DNA from: Segatella baroniae B14
Lineage (GTDB): Bacteria; Bacteroidota; Bacteroidia; Bacteroidales; Bacteroidaceae
Reading direction: 5' to 3'
NCBI RefSeq assembly: GCF_022024235.1
Contig: NZ_CP091800.1
Location: forward strand, 486,001-550,000
Length of the DNA stretch: 64,000 nt
The first letter of the stretch is position 1; every line of letters starts with the position of its first letter. Position numbers and translations under genes: made by a program. Shown here one piece after another: positions 42,192 to 50,802 of this stretch. Under the pieces are notes generated by a model. That model saw nothing but the letters and a program-made list of their open reading frames with translations. It searched no databases and had not been told where the DNA came from.

Positions 42192-44435
42192 ATGATGAGG
42201 AAAATTTACATGGTATTTGCCTTGCTTTCTTGTATGATGATGTCTGTTCAGGCTAAAACAGACGGTCAGATTCATCCTGGAGCTATTTGGCACGACAATC
42301 GGGGAATTCATATTAATGCGCATGGTGGCGGCGTTATGCAGTATAATGGAACCTATTATTGGTTTGGTGAGCATAAAGCTGAAAACACAAGTAGTGCTTT
42401 AGTTGGGGTGACTTGTTATACGAGTAAAGATCTGGTGCATTGGAACTATCAGGGGGTAGCTCTTTCGGTTAGTGATCAGCCAGGTAGTGATATTGAAAAG
42501 GGATGTATCTTGGAACGCCCTAAAGTGGTATATAACGAAGCTACTGGTAAGTTTGTGATGTGGTTTCATCTCGAACTGAAAGGGCGTGGCTATGCGGCAG
42601 CACGTTATGGTGTGGCTGTCAGCGATAATCCTGCTGGTCCTTATCGCTTCCTGCGTTCCGAACGTTCATGTGCCGGACTTTATCCGCAAAATTTAGCGCA
42701 TCGTATGTCTGTATCCGATTATCGTAAAGGTCTGAAGATGGGATGGTGGACACCTGCTTGGCAGAATCTTGTAAAACATGGTCTCTATATTGAGCGTGAT
42801 TTCGATAATGGACAGATGTCACGTGATCAGACTATTTTTGTCGATGATGACGGTAAGGCTTACCATGTCTTTTCTTCAGAAGAAAATCTTACCCTCCATA
42901 TCGCCGAACTTAATAAGGATTATACGGCAGAGACTGGCCGCTACTGGACGATGGCTGAAGGGGGACAGAATGAAGCACCGGCTGTCTTCAAGCATGGCGA
43001 TACGTATTGGATGATTACGAGTGGATGTACGGGCTGGGCTCCTAATAAAGCTCGTATGTTTTGGGCTAAGTCTATTACAGGACCTTGGCATCAGGTTGAT
43101 AATCCATGCCGTGGACCAAAGTCTGATATTACTTTCGGCGGGCAGAGTACATTTGTGCTTCCGGTTCTTACCCAAAAAGGTACAGAGTATATCTTTATGG
43201 CCGATATATGGCGCCCTCAGCATCCTAATGATGCTCGTTATATTTGGTTGCCTATCGATTTTGATACAGCTGGTACTCCGGTGATTCATTGGCAGGATGC
43301 CTGGACTCCTTCTAAACCTGTTCTCAAAAGGGCTGTTAAGAATGATGCTCTTACGGTTAGGAAGCAAGAGGTGTTAAGTTATATTCAGCTTGTTAATGAC
43401 TATTGGCAGGCTAATAATAAGCCAGAAGTTCGTAGCTTCTGGGATCATGCCGCTTACCACACTGGTAATATAGCTGCTTATCAGCTTACCGGTAACCGTT
43501 CCTGGTTGAATTATTCTTCTACTTGGGGTGAGTATAATAAGTGGATGGGGGCTCGAGAATCAAATCCGGCTAAGTGGAAATATCTCAAATATGGAGAAGG
43601 ACAGGATTATGTTCTTTTTGGCGATTGGCAGATTTGTTTTCAGACGTATCTTGATCTTGTGGCTATTGAACAGGGTGGTTATAGTCGTAAGATGATGGAA
43701 GACCCACGTGTGGCTCGTGCCATTGAAGTTATGGGATATGAAGCTGACAGTAAAGTTCACGATTATTGGTGGTGGGCTGATGCGCTTTATATGGTTATGC
43801 CGGTGATGACGAAAATGTATAAGATGACTGGCGATGAGAAATATCTTGATAAACTTTATGAGAACATCTGTTATAGCGATAGTATTATGCTTGATGAGGA
43901 GACAGGACTTTATTTCCGCGATGGCCGTTATGTTTACCCTAAACATAAGACAAATAGTGGCAAGAAAGATTTCTGGGCAAGAGGTGATGGTTGGGTGTTG
44001 GCCGGTTTAGCTAAGGTATTACAAGATATGCCTTCCGATTATCGTCATTATCGATTCTTTTTGGAGAAGTATAAGAAATTAGCCAAGTCGGTTGCCGCTT
44101 TACAGCAAAAAGAAGGCTATTGGACTCGTAGTATGATGGATGCAGAACAGGCACCTGGCCCTGAGACTAGTGGTACTGCCTTTTTTACTTATGGCTTGTT
44201 ATGGGGAATCAATCACCAGATCTTGTCGGCTAGGGAATATATGCCTGTAATCAATCGTTCATGGCATTATCTCACGAAAACTGCCATTCAAGATAATGGC
44301 AAATTGGGTTATGTTCAACCTATTGGTGACAGGGCTATTCCTGGCCAGGTTATTAATGCTGATAGTCAAGCTAATTTTGGAGTAGGGGCATTCCTTCTTG
44401 CTGCTACTGAGTATTATTACTATTTAAGTAAATAA
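42192..44435 (+). CDS. GH43-GH105 two-domain glycan hydrolase
   Basis: A 747-residue exported fusion (signal peptide to about residue 21). Residues about 25-385 form a GH43-type propeller with INAHGGGVMQYNGTYYWFGE, ERPKVVYNEATGKFVMW and SRDQTIFVDDDGKAYHVF. This pattern is closest to the GH43 subfamilies that hold exo-beta-1,3-galactanases, not to arabinanases. Residues about 395-747 are an (alpha/alpha)6 GH105 domain: WWADALYMVMPVMTKM with the catalytic Asp, DFWARGDGWVLAGLAKVL and GPETSGTAFFTYGL. GH105 hydrolyses unsaturated uronic acids left by lyases. Both active-site regions look intact. As the only enzyme of the locus it probably removes galactose-type residues and an unsaturated uronate from the same pectic or arabinogalactan fragment. 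Confidence 0.88.
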   Translation: MMRKIYMVFALLSCMMMSVQAKTDGQIHPGAIWHDNRGIHINAHGGGVMQYNGTYYWFGEHKAENTSSALVGVTCYTSKDLVHWNYQGVALSVSDQPGSDIEKGCILERPKVVYNEATGKFVMWFHLELKGRGYAAARYGVAVSDNPAGPYRFLRSERSCAGLYPQNLAHRMSVSDYRKGLKMGWWTPAWQNLVKHGLYIERDFDNGQMSRDQTIFVDDDGKAYHVFSSEENLTLHIAELNKDYTAETGRYWTMAEGGQNEAPAVFKHGDTYWMITSGCTGWAPNKARMFWAKSITGPWHQVDNPCRGPKSDITFGGQSTFVLPVLTQKGTEYIFMADIWRPQHPNDARYIWLPIDFDTAGTPVIHWQDAWTPSKPVLKRAVKNDALTVRKQEVLSYIQLVNDYWQANNKPEVRSFWDHAAYHTGNIAAYQLTGNRSWLNYSSTWGEYNKWMGARESNPAKWKYLKYGEGQDYVLFGDWQICFQTYLDLVAIEQGGYSRKMMEDPRVARAIEVMGYEADSKVHDYWWWADALYMVMPVMTKMYKMTGDEKYLDKLYENICYSDSIMLDEETGLYFRDGRYVYPKHKTNSGKKDFWARGDGWVLAGLAKVLQDMPSDYRHYRFFLEKYKKLAKSVAALQQKEGYWTRSMMDAEQAPGPETSGTAFFTYGLLWGINHQILSAREYMPVINRSWHYLTKTAIQDNGKLGYVQPIGDRAIPGQVINADSQANFGVGAFLLAATEYYYYLSK

Positions 44436-44450
44436 TTCTAAAAATAGGTA

Positions 44451-44507
44451 GGTGTTTTTAAGTAAATAGATGTTTATTTACTTAAAAACACCCTCTATTT
44501 ATTTTTT
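44451..44507 (+). terminator. Terminator of the polysaccharide operon
   Basis: A perfect 18-bp stem (44451-44468 with 44475-44492) and a 6-base loop, followed by a T-rich run. It starts 15 bases after the GH43-GH105 stop. The remaining gap to 44780 is AT-rich without a gene. Confidence 0.85.
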
Positions 44508-44785
44508 TTCTATCGTATCCTTCTTTTATTCTCACTATTTGCTATCAATTTGACACTTTGCTATTTTATACTTTACAATTATTCTTTTTTGACCAATTTT
44601 CATGCTTGTTAAGTACATTTCTCTGTCTTTACTTTCATCAAATTGAAAGTTTGTGCCCTTTAAATCCCTTTAAATCCTTGCTGTTTTAAATTTCAAGGTG
44701 TTTTAAGGTTTGGTTCTTAATGAAGACTCATTTCAATCTGTTTTTTCGTAAACAGTTCATTTATAGGCGTTTTAACAAAAAAATG

Positions 44786-44816
44786 TTTGGCACTTTAAAA
44801 AATAGTTATAATTTTG
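44786..44816 (+). promoter_or_regulatory. Promoter of the fimbrial operon
   Basis: TTTG (44786-44789), 19 bases, TAATTTTG (44809-44816), about 80 bases before the first ATG. It is the only strong promoter I see before a run of at least eleven closely spaced genes. No flanking invertible repeats of convincing length were found. Confidence 0.7.
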
Positions 44817-44895
44817 CAGCGTTTTCAAGAAATGATTTATTTCTAGGCATGTATGAAAGTATGTATTTAAGTTGATAGTATACAAAATTAAGCGA

Positions 44896-46257
44896 ATGAT
44901 TATGTTGAAGTTTCTTGCTACTTTGGGTTTCCTATCTCTAGTAGTAACTCCCATTACTGGACAAAACAAATCAAATTTTAGACAACCAGCAGAGTTTCCT
45001 TTCGTGTTGGTTTCAGATTCAGGTGCAGTGGCTCCTGTGATTTCTGATTCATTATTTGATCAGGCATCTCGAGGTATTCGTTTTCGTGTTAATAAGACAT
45101 ACTTGATAAAAGATCAGCCTTTTATTTCCCTTTATAATGATAGTTTACTGTCTTGGGCGCATGATAACAATTTGCGTTTAAGTAAGGTTTATATTCGTGG
45201 TGCTGCTTCTCCAGAAGGACCTTATGACAATAATAAGTATTTGGGTAAGGCTCGTGCTGCTCGTTTAGTGGAGTTCCTCGACCGTGATGGCAGTCTAAAA
45301 AAGGCTAACGAAGTTCTTTCTTCTGGTATCAATGAAGATTATGCTTACCTGATTACTTTAATGAAAGAAGCTAATGATCCCGGATATCCGGAAGTGGAGG
45401 CTATGTGGAATGCATGTGGTCATAGTGAACCTAAGATGAAGATGAGATTGATGCAGGCTTATAAGGGTAAACTGTGGAAACGTCTTCTTGATCAGTATTT
45501 CCCAATACTTCGTCAGGCTCGTGTTATGTTATGGTATACCACTCGCTATAATCTTCATATTGGTAATCTCGGACAGTTATATCCTCATATGATGCTGGCT
45601 GATTTGCCTGATTTGCAAGTGCCACGTTCTGATCGTTCGCCTAAATATGCACGTCGACATCTTATCGCCCTTCGTACCAATTTGCTTCATGATTTCTTCT
45701 ATATGCCTAACTTCGGAAAGGCTTTTGGTATGAATGTTCAGTTGGAATACTATCCTCTTACGGGGCATTATACCTATAATGCGGGATTTACTTATACTAA
45801 TCATCGTCATTGGGAGGATTACCAGTTTTTTCAGATTCGTGATCTTCGCTTAGAACTTCGTCGCTATTTTGTTGGTGGTGGAGAATTTATAGGTCCTTTT
45901 CTCAGTGCTTATGCTAATGGTACTTTCTATGGTATTGGTTTAAGCCAGACTAAAGGTTGGGAAGGTGAAGGTGGTGGTGCCGGTATCGGTATCGGATACA
46001 CGTGCAAGTTGAATCGTAAGGGGTCCCTTCGTCTTGAGTTTAATGCCGAATTCGGTGGTTTTTATACTGAGTATGATCCTTATATATATGGTAATCCGAT
46101 TACGGGTACCAAAGATGGTCTTTACTATTATGACTATTATGGTAAAGCCAGCGATTTTAAGGAGCGTCAGCATAGTCGACTTTGGTTAGGTCCTACCAAT
46201 GCAGGTATCCACCTTACTTATGATATCATTTACCGAAAGAAGAAGCAAATCAGATGA
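44896..46257 (+). CDS. OmpA-like/DUF3575 outer-membrane protein of fimbrial operon
   Basis: A 453-residue exported protein (signal to about residue 23, ending ITGQ). Residues about 45-130 resemble an OmpA-type domain (IRFRVNKTYLI, then VYIRGAASPEGPYDNNKYLG with RAARLVEFL). From about 210 onward the chain is a DUF3575-type beta-barrel (HLIALRTNLLHDFFYMPN; LELRRYFVGGGEFIGPF) ending in an aromatic strand. DUF3575 proteins regularly open fimbrillin operons of Bacteroidales, so an outer-membrane assembly or anchoring role is inferred. An in-frame TTG at 44872 gives a longer form; ATG at 44896 is preferred. Its stop overlaps the next ATG by four bases (ATGA). Confidence 0.8.
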   Translation: MIMLKFLATLGFLSLVVTPITGQNKSNFRQPAEFPFVLVSDSGAVAPVISDSLFDQASRGIRFRVNKTYLIKDQPFISLYNDSLLSWAHDNNLRLSKVYIRGAASPEGPYDNNKYLGKARAARLVEFLDRDGSLKKANEVLSSGINEDYAYLITLMKEANDPGYPEVEAMWNACGHSEPKMKMRLMQAYKGKLWKRLLDQYFPILRQARVMLWYTTRYNLHIGNLGQLYPHMMLADLPDLQVPRSDRSPKYARRHLIALRTNLLHDFFYMPNFGKAFGMNVQLEYYPLTGHYTYNAGFTYTNHRHWEDYQFFQIRDLRLELRRYFVGGGEFIGPFLSAYANGTFYGIGLSQTKGWEGEGGGAGIGIGYTCKLNRKGSLRLEFNAEFGGFYTEYDPYIYGNPITGTKDGLYYYDYYGKASDFKERQHSRLWLGPTNAGIHLTYDIIYRKKKQIR

Positions 46258-47420
46258 AAAAGAAAATTTCTTATATAGTAATAATCATTTTAACGGCGCT
46301 TACCTCGCTTACATCTTGTATCGAACCGCCTTTGTATTTGCCGGGTGAAGAACTGCAGATTGTTATGCCTGAGGTATATACTGATATTGATGTTGCCTGG
46401 GATGTAGAAACTGATATTCAGGTAAAATGGCATTATGGATGGGATAAAGAAGATACTGAGCTTTTTGATTCTCTAGGTTATCCGATGCCTACAGTCCTGG
46501 AAGTTCGTCGTCTTTATAATGGTCAGTATGCTGATGGTAATGTTATAAGTACTGATGCTTTTACTACGACCAAGAGTACCTTTAGAAAATATTTTGAATT
46601 CGGCTATTATGATATGCTCTTTTGGTCGGATGTTGATAAAGATAATGATGTAGCTCCAAATCTTCAAATTAATGAACAGGATGTTCAGGCTGTTCAAGCC
46701 TATACTAAGGGTAATCATGGTATGTATGGTTTGGATATTGACTCTATTGATACCACTAAGGTTATAGGTCTTCATGATCAGCCTGAGATGTTTTATGGTG
46801 CCTTTCCACAGGATATTTACATCTCTACCGATTTACGCGATTATGAGTACGATTCTATAAATAATGTGTACATAAAGCATATCGAAGCTAAACTGAAACC
46901 TTTAGTTTATGTTTATCTCTTTCAGATAGTGCTTCATAATAATCATGGTATTGTACAGGCTGTAGATGGTAATGCGGCTATCTCCTCTCTTGCTGGAAGT
47001 GTCAATGTAAACACTGGTCATACTGGTGAGGAGCCTAGTATGGTTTATATGAACACCCGTATGAAGCAAAATATCGATGTCGATGGTGAAAACTGTGATA
47101 TTATTGGTGGCCGTCTGAATACTTTTGGTCTTTGTGATATGGATCGTTATGATGCGGAGCGTGGTACTACTTATCAGGGTGGACAGCCTAATTTCCATAA
47201 CTATATTTATTTTGATATGACCTTAGCTGATGGCTCTGTGAAAACGTATCGTTATGATGTAACCGATCAGATGCAGGCTAATGCTTATGGAGGTATTATC
47301 ACTCTTCATGTCGACTGTGAGAGTCTTGAACCGATTTATAATGATGCTAATAAGATGAGTGGTCTTTTCATACCAACTATTGAAGATTATGAAGAAGTTA
47401 TCTGGCATGTCGAAATATAA
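46254..47420 (+). CDS. Mfa2/FimB-like (DUF5119-type) lipoprotein
   Basis: A 388-residue lipoprotein: signal followed by the lipobox LTSC (Cys22) and IEPPLYLPGEEL. The body is all-beta, with two halves like fimbrillin-fold proteins (IDVAWDVETDIQVKWHYGWD; YVYLFQIVLHNN; IYFDMTLADGSVKTYRYDVT). The extended N-terminal EPP-x-L start and position as second gene, coupled to the DUF3575 gene by ATGA, match the FimB/Mfa2 or DUF5119 lipoproteins of Bacteroidales fimbrial loci, which anchor or cap the fibre. It lacks the TRA motif of the later subunits, which fits an anchor that is not proteolytically matured. The exact family name is uncertain. Confidence 0.7.
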   Translation: MKKKISYIVIIILTALTSLTSCIEPPLYLPGEELQIVMPEVYTDIDVAWDVETDIQVKWHYGWDKEDTELFDSLGYPMPTVLEVRRLYNGQYADGNVISTDAFTTTKSTFRKYFEFGYYDMLFWSDVDKDNDVAPNLQINEQDVQAVQAYTKGNHGMYGLDIDSIDTTKVIGLHDQPEMFYGAFPQDIYISTDLRDYEYDSINNVYIKHIEAKLKPLVYVYLFQIVLHNNHGIVQAVDGNAAISSLAGSVNVNTGHTGEEPSMVYMNTRMKQNIDVDGENCDIIGGRLNTFGLCDMDRYDAERGTTYQGGQPNFHNYIYFDMTLADGSVKTYRYDVTDQMQANAYGGIITLHVDCESLEPIYNDANKMSGLFIPTIEDYEEVIWHVEI

Positions 47421-47456
47421 GAAAATAATCGTTAAGAATATATCCGAATCATAGTA

Positions 47457-48659
47457 ATGTATAATTTTAAAAAGTCTAAACTAGGCGTAATGGCAACGAT
47501 GGTATTTGCTGGTGCTTTGGGCTTGTCAAGCTGTACCTCGGGTAGTGATGCTGATGAGGAGTATACAGGTAATTTAGACCCTGTAGGCTTCAGTCAGGTC
47601 GCTATTCAGTCGTTAAAGAGCAATGCCACCGAAGCTACAAGTAATTCCCCTCTGACACAGGGGTTTATGGTGAGCCTTTGGAAGGGTTTTGCTACCAGTA
47701 GCCAACAAACGCTCATGGATATGTACGAAGTGAAATACCTTACGGACAATTGGACAGGTTCTTATTCTTGGTCGTATGTGGGTACTACTGCTGATGGCTT
47801 CAGTAAAGAGCAGCGACAGACTTATTGGGATACGAACAAGATGCCATACCGTTTTTATGCACTTACACCTTATCCAACAGATGCTACCGGTTTTGTTTTA
47901 TCCGACACTCAGTTAACTTTGCCGTTGTCTGCTCAGTTCACGTATCAGACAAGTACTAATGGAAATATTTCTGAAGGTCGCGAAGATTATCTTCCAGCTC
48001 AAGTAGAGCGACAGGCTAGTGGTAAAGATTACGATGTGATGATCGACAATGGAACCAAGCAGATTAATACGGGTAGCACTACGCTCAACCGTTCGGTGGC
48101 TTTACCTTTTCATCATTTTACCTCAAAGGTGCGGTTTGGCATTTATACCGAGTCGATCGTATCTACAGAAGAAGCGCTACCGGTTACAGATATTGTCATC
48201 AAGGTTGTTTCGGATAATTTTGCTACATCGGCGATGGGCTATCAAGCCAACCTCAGTACGGGCGATATGCTTTCTGGCAGTTTTACACAATTGACACGTC
48301 AAAATGGTGTTGTACTGCTTACCACAGATTCAAGTAATGCGAATGACAACAATATCCTTCAAGCGAATAAAGATACCAAAGCCTATATGATGCGATGCCC
48401 AGAGGGGCTGCTACAGATACCTCAGAGTGGCGTAATGCTCACAATTAGTTTTAAGGTGGGCTCGAAAGAATTTACAGACATACCATTGACGGTAACCGAA
48501 GGCGATGAAACGATGACTTCATTTACATGGAATCCTAATACGCTCTACACCTACCTGATTAAGGTAAAAGACCTGGTTAAGGCGGATATCGAATGTACTG
48601 CAACGATAGAAGATTGGGATTACATTTATTCGACAATTAACACTGATCTTGAAAAGTAA
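47457..48659 (+). CDS. Fimbrillin-family lipoprotein lacking the RA maturation motif
   Basis: A 400-residue lipoprotein with lipobox LSSC (Cys26). The all-beta fimbrillin fold ends in the recurrent strand IECTATIEDWDYI. Unlike every later fimbrillin in the operon, it has no Arg-Ala motif after the lipid cysteine: the equivalent stretch reads IQSLKSNATEA. If maturation by an Arg-specific protease is needed for polymerisation, this subunit would stay membrane-attached and act as anchor or terminator. It starts 36 bases after the DUF5119-type gene and shares its strand and operon. Confidence 0.78.
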   Translation: MYNFKKSKLGVMATMVFAGALGLSSCTSGSDADEEYTGNLDPVGFSQVAIQSLKSNATEATSNSPLTQGFMVSLWKGFATSSQQTLMDMYEVKYLTDNWTGSYSWSYVGTTADGFSKEQRQTYWDTNKMPYRFYALTPYPTDATGFVLSDTQLTLPLSAQFTYQTSTNGNISEGREDYLPAQVERQASGKDYDVMIDNGTKQINTGSTTLNRSVALPFHHFTSKVRFGIYTESIVSTEEALPVTDIVIKVVSDNFATSAMGYQANLSTGDMLSGSFTQLTRQNGVVLLTTDSSNANDNNILQANKDTKAYMMRCPEGLLQIPQSGVMLTISFKVGSKEFTDIPLTVTEGDETMTSFTWNPNTLYTYLIKVKDLVKADIECTATIEDWDYIYSTINTDLEK

Positions 48660-48714
48660 CATAATTAATAAATATTGCGATATAATCTAAAAGAATAAGT
48701 ATACGTAAAATAAA

Positions 48715-50757
48715 ATGAAGAAGCTTAATTACCTCATGTTTGCGGCTGCGACCGCCATGTTTGCTACTAGTTGTAGTACCGATAGTTTGGAAGCTTTGAT
48801 TCCAGACAGTGAAAAAACCGCTATTGAGTTTGGTGGTAGTTCTGCACAGGTTACTCGTGCAGGATTGAGTAAAGCCAATCCAACGAATGTTGTGATGCAG
48901 ATCAAAAGTCAGAAAAAGGGTAGTACCGGTAATAATAATGTCCGTGTAACTCGTACTGTGGCTACAGCTTCTGCAGATAACACTTATGATGACACATCAT
49001 ACTCTACATTATCTTTTTTAAATGATTATCAGCGTTATTGGGATGATGCGTATGGTCGTGATGCTGAACTTTCTGTTTATGCGATAGCTGTTCCTGGTAA
49101 AACGACTGATTCTAAGGCTGCAGAAGATAAACTTAAAGCAAGTACTTCTACTTGGTCTTCTGAAGAGTTATCACACACTGTAGATTGGACTGTTTCTACA
49201 GCTCAGACTAATACAACTCTTGCTGATGAGGATCTTATCTTCAGTAATAATATCAGTGGTGACAACAAGATGAAATTCAAGCTTAAAGATCCTAATGACG
49301 AGGATGGTGCTGGTACGTTTGATTCTGGTAACTTGAATTTTACTCACGCTTTGTCTCGTATTACGATTAATTTGAAGAGAGGTGCAGGTTTCTCTGGTGA
49401 AAATACATTCCAGTTTGCTACTGATACTAATGTTTCTCTTAACGCTATGCCTGTAGGGGGTACACTTGATTTGGCTTCTGGTGAGTGGACAACTACTTCT
49501 ACTGCTACTGTATCTTCTATGTACAAGGCTAGTGCTATTACAGGTTCTGCTGCTAACGAGTATAAAGATTATAAACTGATGGCTCAGGTATTACCAGGCA
49601 AGATTTATACTGATGGTGATGTGAATAAGGAACTCAGCTTTACTATTGATGGTAACCAGTATACCATTTCATCTGATATGATGTTTGATGCTTTGAACGT
49701 TGCAGATGTAAAGGCTTCAGTAACTAAACTTACTGATACGAATATCACATTAGAGAAGGGATTGAATTATACATTCAATATTACTGTAAACAAGACTGGT
49801 GTAAACGTTACTGCTAGCATTCAGGATTGGACTCCAATTTCAGCAGAAGATTTAGATTTGACTAACGATAATATCAAGGTTTCTGTTTACGATACAGAGA
49901 ATGATCATATTAGTGATTTCGAACTTTATCGTTCTGTTGTAGATAATGAGGATAATTCAGATGGAACTTATGCTTCTAGAGGTAATGCTACTTGGTATTA
50001 TCAGGATAACCAAACTTATTATAATTTCCGTTCTACCTCTAATGTAACGAGCTTGAATTCTGATCTGAAGAGTTTTGCGATGACAGCAGGTTCAACAGAC
50101 TATCAGTGGGGTGCACCATTGAAGGCTAATGCGATTACTGCTGGTGTAACTCCTAAGTACGATACAGAAAATGGTTACAATGACTTAATCTTTGGTCAGA
50201 TTGGTGCTACTTCTAGTACTATTAATATGACTCAGTTCCACATGATGAGCAAGGTAACCGTAAAGCTCACTTCTGAACCAAAAGATGATAAAGATGATAA
50301 CCAGAAAGTAGACTTAACTGGTAGCAAGGTATATATTACTCGCATTAATAAAGATGGTGAAGTTCTCATGGCTACAGGTAAGATTACATCATCTAATCTG
50401 CAGAAAGACTTGGAGATGACTCCAGAAACTAACACAACATCTTATATTTATAATATGAGTGTTGTACCTCAGACATTGGTTCGTGGTACTTCTGATGCAG
50501 ATTATATCGGTATCCGTATTGAGACTGCTTCAGGTAAGTCTATTTACTACTACGAGAAGCTTAGCGATGTGAAAGCTTCTGATGCAACTACTAGTCAGAA
50601 TAATAAAACTGGTGAGTCTATTTCTTACTGGTATCCAGGTCATCACTACACGTATGTATTTAATATCCTCAAGACTGGTGTTAATGGTGTTACCGCTTCT
50701 TTGGTAGATTGGACTACGGTAACCGGTGCAACACAGAATATCTCTCTCGAGGATTAA
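48715..50757 (+). CDS. Tandem two-domain fimbrillin-family lipoprotein
   Basis: A 680-residue lipoprotein with Cys20 in ATSC and the motif QVTRA with Arg48. Two fimbrillin-like domains follow one another. The first ends near residue 370 with NKTGVNVTASIQDWTP and the second near the C-terminus with LKTGVNGVTASLVDWTT, so each half closes with the same strand and a DW pair. Single fimbrillins are usually 300-450 residues, so the doubled length fits an internal duplication. By analogy with Mfa1/FimA fibres, it could be the main stalk subunit or a spacer. First of three consecutive two-domain genes. Confidence 0.82.
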   Translation: MKKLNYLMFAAATAMFATSCSTDSLEALIPDSEKTAIEFGGSSAQVTRAGLSKANPTNVVMQIKSQKKGSTGNNNVRVTRTVATASADNTYDDTSYSTLSFLNDYQRYWDDAYGRDAELSVYAIAVPGKTTDSKAAEDKLKASTSTWSSEELSHTVDWTVSTAQTNTTLADEDLIFSNNISGDNKMKFKLKDPNDEDGAGTFDSGNLNFTHALSRITINLKRGAGFSGENTFQFATDTNVSLNAMPVGGTLDLASGEWTTTSTATVSSMYKASAITGSAANEYKDYKLMAQVLPGKIYTDGDVNKELSFTIDGNQYTISSDMMFDALNVADVKASVTKLTDTNITLEKGLNYTFNITVNKTGVNVTASIQDWTPISAEDLDLTNDNIKVSVYDTENDHISDFELYRSVVDNEDNSDGTYASRGNATWYYQDNQTYYNFRSTSNVTSLNSDLKSFAMTAGSTDYQWGAPLKANAITAGVTPKYDTENGYNDLIFGQIGATSSTINMTQFHMMSKVTVKLTSEPKDDKDDNQKVDLTGSKVYITRINKDGEVLMATGKITSSNLQKDLEMTPETNTTSYIYNMSVVPQTLVRGTSDADYIGIRIETASGKSIYYYEKLSDVKASDATTSQNNKTGESISYWYPGHHYTYVFNILKTGVNGVTASLVDWTTVTGATQNISLED

Positions 50758-50802
50758 TACGAAATCATCTTAAATTCAAAAATTAATTTCAACAATTAAT
50801 TA

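Noticed and set aside
44545-44646. Inverted pair TCAATTTGA/TCAAATTGA near the fimbrial promoter, as a possible invertible switch.
   Set aside because: Only 9 bp, AT-rich, and it does not enclose the promoter at 44786-44816.
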